Shown here piece after piece: positions 13,435-17,541 of a stretch of DNA of 17,541 bases. Within the stretch, counting starts at the first letter, position 1. Every line of letters starts with the position of its first letter. The notes beneath the pieces were generated by a model. The model did no database searches. It had not been told where the DNA came from and saw only the letters and a list, made by a program, of their open reading frames with translations. The position numbers were made by a program, and so were the translations under genes. Source of the DNA: DATAES01 sp036257895 (GTDB lineage Bacteria > Actinomycetota > Acidimicrobiia > Acidimicrobiales > JACDCH01); contig DATAES010000146.1 of NCBI GenBank assembly GCA_036257895.1, forward strand, positions 1 to 17,541, written 5' to 3'.

Positions 13435-13548
13435 ATGGCACTGACGGAGCATGAGGCTGCGCCCGCGGTCGACGACGACGAGGAGCTCGTCGAGGACGAG
13501 TTGCTGGTCGAGGAGATCTCGATCGACGGGATGTGCGGCGTCTATTGA
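13435..13548 (+). CDS. mftA: mycofactocin precursor peptide MftA
   Basis: This is the 37-residue ribosomal precursor of the redox cofactor mycofactocin. It ends with the invariant core IDGMCGVY. In known systems MftC decarboxylates and cross-links the last two residues (Val36 and Tyr37 here), MftE then cuts off the leader, and the dipeptide-derived product becomes a redox cofactor that later steps may glycosylate. The leader is strongly acidic (DDDEELVEDELLVEE), as in other MftA proteins. The ATG at 13435 gives the normal length; a TANNNT box lies 6 nt upstream. Its last codons overlap the start of mftB. The gene is short enough to be missed by many gene callers. Identification rests on the core motif plus the adjoining mftB and mftC. 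Confidence 0.97.
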   Translation: MALTEHEAAPAVDDDEELVEDELLVEEISIDGMCGVY

Positions 13549-13802
13549 CCGGCGCCTGGGAGCTCGATCCCATGGTGGCGCTGCGTCCTGAGCCCTTCGG
13601 CGCGCTCGCGTACCACTACGGCAACCGGCGCCTCACGTTCCTGCGTTCATCCGACCTGGTAACGGTCGTGCGCTCGCTCGGCGATCACGACTCGGTCGAC
13701 GCAGCACTTGCCGCGAGTGACGTGGAGCCGCGTCGCCGTCCGACAATCGAGCGGGCACTCGAATCGCTCGCGGATTCCGAGGTGATCCGGCCCCGTGCGT
13801 AG
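13533..13802 (+). CDS. mftB: mycofactocin chaperone MftB (RiPP recognition element)
   Basis: This is a small PqqD-like protein that binds the MftA leader and presents the peptide to MftC. The 89-residue product has the strongly conserved MftB block VALRPEPFGALAYHYGNRRL followed by TFLRSSDLVTVVRSL, and a C-terminal helical part ending ADSEVIRPRA. The GTG at 13533 lies inside the mftA core codons (16-bp overlap). An in-frame TTG at 13545, forming a TTGA overlap with the mftA stop, is an alternative start that would give an 85-residue form. Neither has a well-placed ribosome binding site, so translation is probably coupled to mftA. It overlaps mftC by 8 bp. Confidence 0.95.
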   Translation: MRRLLTGAWELDPMVALRPEPFGALAYHYGNRRLTFLRSSDLVTVVRSLGDHDSVDAALAASDVEPRRRPTIERALESLADSEVIRPRA

Positions 13803-14898
13803 CCCGCTGGTCGAAGAGCTGAAGCACGGGCTCGACGCGCCCATCTGCCTCACATGGGAGCTGACCTACGGCTGCAACCTCGCGTGCATCCATTGCCTGT
13901 CGTCGTCGGGCCGCCGTGATCCGAACGAGCTGTCGACCGCTGAGGCGATGGCCGTCATCGACGAGCTGCGGGCCATGCAGGTCTTCTATGTGAACATCGG
14001 TGGCGGCGAGCCGACGATCCGATCGGACTTCTACGACCTCCTCGACTACGCGGTCGGCAACGGCGTCGGTGTGAAGTTCTCGACCAACGGCTCGACGATG
14101 ACACCGGTGCGAGCGGCGCGCCTCACTGCGACGGACTACGTCGACGTGCAGATCTCCCTCGACGGCGCAGCCGCCGCCACCAACGACGCGGTACGCGGTG
14201 ACGGTTCGTATGCCATGGCCCGTCGGGCGATGGATCACCTCGCCGCGGCCGGTTTCGGTCCGTTCAAGATCAGCGTCGTCGTGACCCGGCACAACATGGC
14301 CGAGCTCGATGCATTGCAGGATCTGGCCGACGGCTATGACGCGCAGCTCCGGCTGACACGCTTGCGTCCTTCCGGGCGCGGCGCGGACACGTGGGCCGAT
14401 CTGCACCCGACGGCGGATCAGCAGATCGACCTCTATCAATGGCTGCAGGCGCACCCCAACACGCTCACCGGCGATTCGTTCTTCCATCTCTCTGCGCTCG
14501 GTGATCCGTTGCCGGGACTGAACCTGTGCGGTGCGGGCCGCGTCGTGTGCCTCATCGACCCGATCGGTGACGTGTACGCGTGCCCGTTCGTCCTGCATCC
14601 CGAGTTCCGGGCGGGCAGTGTGCGCGACGCGGGCGGCTTCAGTGCGGTGTGGCGAGCGTCGGAGCTGTTCGCGTCGCTGCGTGAGCCGCAGGCGGTCGGG
14701 GCGTGCGCATCGTGCGGGTCGTACGACGCGTGCCAAGGCGGCTGCATGGCTGCGAAATTCTTCACCGGCTTGCCGCTCGACGGGCCCGATCCCGAGTGCG
14801 TGCACGGGCACGGTGAGCTCGCGTTGCTCGGCGCGAGCCAGTCGGTGCCACGCGGTCCCGACCACTCGGTGCCGGTCCGCCTCGTCGCGAAGCAGTGA
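13795..14898 (+). CDS. mftC: mycofactocin radical SAM maturase MftC
   Basis: This is a radical SAM/SPASM peptide maturase that oxidatively decarboxylates the C-terminal tyrosine of MftA and then forms a Val-Tyr carbon-carbon cross-link. The 367-residue product has the SAM [4Fe-4S] motif Cys27-x3-Cys31-x2-Cys34 (YGCNLACIHC) and the GGGEP motif (NIGGGEPT). Eight further cysteines occur in the C-terminal SPASM part (245, 252, 263, 304, 307, 313, 317 and 335), enough for two auxiliary clusters. The start GTG at 13795 overlaps the end of mftB, and its stop overlaps the next start (GTGA). Length and motifs are as in known MftC proteins. Confidence 0.96.
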   Translation: MRSPLVEELKHGLDAPICLTWELTYGCNLACIHCLSSSGRRDPNELSTAEAMAVIDELRAMQVFYVNIGGGEPTIRSDFYDLLDYAVGNGVGVKFSTNGSTMTPVRAARLTATDYVDVQISLDGAAAATNDAVRGDGSYAMARRAMDHLAAAGFGPFKISVVVTRHNMAELDALQDLADGYDAQLRLTRLRPSGRGADTWADLHPTADQQIDLYQWLQAHPNTLTGDSFFHLSALGDPLPGLNLCGAGRVVCLIDPIGDVYACPFVLHPEFRAGSVRDAGGFSAVWRASELFASLREPQAVGACASCGSYDACQGGCMAAKFFTGLPLDGPDPECVHGHGELALLGASQSVPRGPDHSVPVRLVAKQ

Positions 14899-16853
14899 AG
14901 CTGTTCGATCCGCTCGACTTGCGATCGCGGCGCGCCCGCAACCGCATCCTGTTCGGACCGCACGAGACCAACTTGGCGCAGCGAAGGGCACTGTCCCACC
15001 GCCACGTCGCCTACTACCGGCGACGTGCCGCGGGTGGTGCCGGGATCGTCGTGGTCGAGGAGGCGGCGGTCCACCCGAGCGATTGGCCGTACGAGCGGTC
15101 GCCGCTGGCGACGGACGCCGTCGCGGGTTGGCGAGCGATCGCAGATGCCTGTCACGCGGAGGGCGCGCTCGTGGTCGCGGCGCTCGGGCACAGCGGGGGA
15201 CAGGGGTCGTCGGCGTACAGCCAGCTCCCGCTGTGGGCGCCGTCGTCCGTCCCCGAAGTCAACAGCCGCGAAGTGCCGAAGGCGATGGAGCCGGAAGACA
15301 TCCACGCCGTGATCGACGGCTTTGCGCACGCGACGGCATCGGCATCGCGAGCCGGTGTGGACGGCGTGGAGATCAACGCGGGCCAGCTCAGCCTCGTGCG
15401 CCAGTTCCTGTCCGGCTTGACGAACCATCGCGACGACGAATGGGGGCAGGATCGGCTGTCGTTCGCGCGGGAGGTCCTCGTCGCCGTCCGCCGTGCCGCC
15501 GGCGACGCGATCGTCGGACTGCGCCTGTCGTGCGACGAGCTCGCACCATGGGCGGGCATCGTGCCTGAAGCGGCGGCGGAGATCGCTGTCCACCTCGTCC
15601 AAGCGGGCGCAGTCGACTACATCACGGTGATCCGCGGCTCGATCTTCACGGTCTCGGCGACTCGTCCAGACGGCCACACGCCGCCCGGGTTCAACCTCGA
15701 GCTGGTGAGGTCGATCCGCGGCGCGCTCGACGACTCGGTCGCGGTGATCGCGCAAGGTTCGATCGTCGACACCGATCAGGCCGAGTGGGCGGTCGCCGAT
15801 CGCGTCTGTGACGCGGTCGAGATGACGCGGGCGCAGATCGCAGATCCTGACCTCGCGAACAAGCTGCGCGCCGGTGACAGCTCGCGGATCCGTCCGTGCA
15901 TCTTGTGCAACCAGACGTGCATGGTGCGCGACGCGCGCAATCCGATCGTGAGCTGCGTGGTCGAGCCGGCGTCCGGGCACGAGTGGGAGGACGAACCGGT
16001 CGACGGGCGTGCCGCTGATCCGCGCCAGGTGCTGATCGTGGGTGGCGGCATCGCCGGCATGGAGCTGGCCCGTGTCGCCGCCGGTCGGGGACATGCCGTG
16101 ACGGTCGCCGACAAGCTGGACGTAACCGGTGGCGTGGCCCGTATGGCGGCACGAGGCGGTGGTCGCGATCGGCTGGCCATGATTGCCGACTGGCTCGAGG
16201 CCGAGTGCACGCGCGCCGGCGTTGCCTTCGAACGCGGCCGCGAGATCACGGCGACCGACGTCTCGGTATTCGACGGGGACGTGGTCCTGTGCACCGGCTC
16301 GCGGCCAGGCCGGCGAACCTATGACGTCGTCGGCGACGCCACGGTCCGCACCGCAGTCGCCGTGCTCGCGGGCGCCGCACTGCCAGACGGCGCGGCTGCG
16401 GTCTGGGATCCGATCGGCGGGCCCATCGGCATCTCGGTGGCCGAGCTGCTGCGCGCGCAGGGTCGAGACGTCCATCTCGTGACGCCCGATTTGATCGCAG
16501 GCAACGAGCTGTCGCGTAGCGGCGACCTGGCGCCCGCCAACGTGCGGTTGCTCAGCGCGGGCGTGGTCGTCGAGAAGCGGTCGTTGTTGCGGCGCGTCAC
16601 ACCCGAAGCGATTCACCTGGAGGACCGCTTCACCGGCGAACCGCGGGTCGTGCCCGTCAGTGCACTCGTCGACGCCGGCTACCGCTTGCCCGACGACCGT
16701 CTCTGGCGCGAGACCGGTGAGTCGTTGCCGCGCGCGGGCGACGCAGTCGCGCCGCGATCGATCTACGAAGCGATCCTGGAAGGCCGTCGGCGAGCACTCG
16801 AGCTCGAGCGCACGCCGCGTCTCGCCGGCGGCATCCGCGCTGGAGTCGCATGA
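14895..16853 (+). CDS. mycofactocin-system OYE/FadH-family oxidoreductase 1
   Basis: This is a large flavin/iron-sulfur oxidoreductase of the 2,4-dienoyl-CoA reductase (FadH) type, with an N-terminal old yellow enzyme TIM barrel and a C-terminal FAD/NAD(P)-binding region. The 652-residue product matches TIGR03996 (mycofactocin OYE 1) in size and context. It has a [4Fe-4S] motif Cys335-x2-Cys338-x3-Cys342-x11-Cys354 and the dinucleotide motif GGGIAG (383-388). The usual active-site pattern HxxHGY is changed to N161-x-x-Q164-x-S166. It may pass electrons between NAD(P)H and mycofactocin or reduce an enone; the true reaction is not established. The GTG start overlaps the mftC stop and its own stop overlaps the next gene (ATGA). 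Confidence 0.9.
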   Translation: MKLFDPLDLRSRRARNRILFGPHETNLAQRRALSHRHVAYYRRRAAGGAGIVVVEEAAVHPSDWPYERSPLATDAVAGWRAIADACHAEGALVVAALGHSGGQGSSAYSQLPLWAPSSVPEVNSREVPKAMEPEDIHAVIDGFAHATASASRAGVDGVEINAGQLSLVRQFLSGLTNHRDDEWGQDRLSFAREVLVAVRRAAGDAIVGLRLSCDELAPWAGIVPEAAAEIAVHLVQAGAVDYITVIRGSIFTVSATRPDGHTPPGFNLELVRSIRGALDDSVAVIAQGSIVDTDQAEWAVADRVCDAVEMTRAQIADPDLANKLRAGDSSRIRPCILCNQTCMVRDARNPIVSCVVEPASGHEWEDEPVDGRAADPRQVLIVGGGIAGMELARVAAGRGHAVTVADKLDVTGGVARMAARGGGRDRLAMIADWLEAECTRAGVAFERGREITATDVSVFDGDVVLCTGSRPGRRTYDVVGDATVRTAVAVLAGAALPDGAAAVWDPIGGPIGISVAELLRAQGRDVHLVTPDLIAGNELSRSGDLAPANVRLLSAGVVVEKRSLLRRVTPEAIHLEDRFTGEPRVVPVSALVDAGYRLPDDRLWRETGESLPRAGDAVAPRSIYEAILEGRRRALELERTPRLAGGIRAGVA

Positions 16854-17541
16854 GCCGGTACCGCTACCTGTTCTCGCCGTTGCGCATCGGTCCGGTCGTG
16901 GTTCGCAACCGCATCGTGTTCTCCGCGCACTTGACGAACTATGCGGAGGATGGCTTGCCCACCGAGCAGCACGCTGCGTACTACGCCGCCCGCGCGGCCG
17001 GCGGCGCGGGGCTGATCGTCACCGAGGAGCACTCCACCCATCCCACCGACTGGCCGTACGAGAAGCTGATCCACGGCTTCCGTCCCGAGGTCATCGCCGG
17101 CTACCGGCGCATGACCGACGCGGTCCACCGTCACGGCACGCCGATCTTCGCCCAGCTCAACCACAACGGCGGACAGGGCTCGGGGATGTACAGCCGCCTG
17201 CCCGTGTGGGCGCCGTCTCCGGTGGCCGATCCCCTGTTCCGTGAGGTGCCGAAGGAGATCGACCGGCGCGAGATCTCGGAGATCGTCGCGGGCTACGCGA
17301 CAGTCGCGTCGCACTGCAAGGACGGCGGCTTCGACGGCATCGAGTTGCAGTGCTCGCACAGTTCGATCGTGCGCGGCTTCCTCTCACCCGCGATGAACAT
17401 CCGCAACGACGAGTACGGCGGCTCGCTCGAGAACCGTGCCCGTCTGCTGTTGCAGATCGTTGCAGCGGTGCGCGAGGCGATCGGTCGCGACCTCGCGCTC
17501 GGTGTGCGTTTGTGCGGCGACGAGCTCATCGAGGGAGGGAC
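16850..17541 (+). CDS. mycofactocin-system OYE/FadH-family oxidoreductase 2 (partial, cut by window end)
   Basis: This is the second OYE/FadH-type flavoenzyme, paralogous to the one before it; 230 complete codons are visible and the gene runs off the window. It shares strong blocks with the upstream copy: HPTDWPYEK against HPSDWPYER, NGGQGSGMYSRLPVWAPS against SGGQGSSAYSQLPLWAPS, and REVPK in both. Here the active-site segment is ELQCSHSSIVRGFLSP, keeping the second histidine (His170) but with Gln167 and Ser172 at the other positions. It continues with the conserved NDEYGGSLENRARLL. It corresponds to the TIGR03997 type (mycofactocin OYE 2), by inference from context and similarity. The ATG overlaps the stop of the upstream gene, so the two are translationally coupled. 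Confidence 0.9.
   Translation, partial: MSRYRYLFSPLRIGPVVVRNRIVFSAHLTNYAEDGLPTEQHAAYYAARAAGGAGLIVTEEHSTHPTDWPYEKLIHGFRPEVIAGYRRMTDAVHRHGTPIFAQLNHNGGQGSGMYSRLPVWAPSPVADPLFREVPKEIDRREISEIVAGYATVASHCKDGGFDGIELQCSHSSIVRGFLSPAMNIRNDEYGGSLENRARLLLQIVAAVREAIGRDLALGVRLCGDELIEGG

Noticed and set aside
13633..14991. 452-codon open frame on the minus strand
   Set aside because: It lies antisense to mftB and mftC, whose motifs are unmistakable; the product resembles no family.
14436..16616. 726-codon open frame on the minus strand
   Set aside because: It is antisense to mftC and the first OYE gene, shows no domain, and is rich in Arg, His and Asp, as expected of the opposite strand of GC-rich coding DNA.

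Overview
The window is a high-GC, densely packed chromosomal segment. Overlapping genes, GTG starts, an LLM-class (probably F420-dependent) oxidoreductase, an SCO6745-family gene, a short Erm(37)-like methylase and a mycofactocin cassette all point to an actinobacterium. The gene mix would suit Acidimicrobiia or a relative, but that is inference from gene content only. I see no rRNA, tRNA, CRISPR array, insertion sequence or prophage gene, and no stretch over about 300 bases lacks a gene. The longest gap is 7650-7887 and it is filled by a tandem repeat.

Left part (1-5589): a possible gene tail (1-102) converges on rpmE (L31). Then come a divergent EamA-type exporter, a 59-aa hypothetical protein, a PaaI-like hotdog thioesterase, a crotonase-fold protein lacking the classical glutamates, a coiled-coil protein just upstream of it, a nitrilase-superfamily amidohydrolase, a mini-GNAT, and an SCO6745-family protein.

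Middle (5611-10385): a short Erm-type 23S rRNA methylase diverges from a class A beta-lactamase-fold lipoprotein. These are followed by a carboxymuconolactone decarboxylase/AhpD-like protein, an intergenic region with two 81-bp tandem repeats, an LLM-class oxidoreductase, a membrane-anchored SpoIIE/PP2C phosphatase and an EthD-domain protein.

Right part (10462-17541): an N-acyl-D-amino-acid deacylase-like amidohydrolase, an NDMA-dependent type alcohol dehydrogenase, and then the mycofactocin genes: mftA (37-aa precursor ending in the core IDGMCGVY), mftB (RRE chaperone), mftC (radical SAM/SPASM maturase), and two tandem OYE/FadH-type flavin oxidoreductases. The second oxidoreductase is cut by the window end. 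From mftA on, every junction overlaps, so this is one transcription unit. MftB presents MftA to MftC, which modifies the terminal Val-Tyr. The alcohol dehydrogenase is of the class thought to pass electrons to the mature mycofactocin redox cofactor, and the OYE pair are probable redox partners. mftD, mftE, mftF and mftR are not in the window and may lie beyond its right edge.

Two non-coding patterns cut across the region. Six genes have a TANNNT box exactly 6 nt before the start codon, which suggests leaderless transcription. A 51-bp hairpin repeat, varying in the loop and at the stem top, occurs after two gene ends, one of them directly before mftA.
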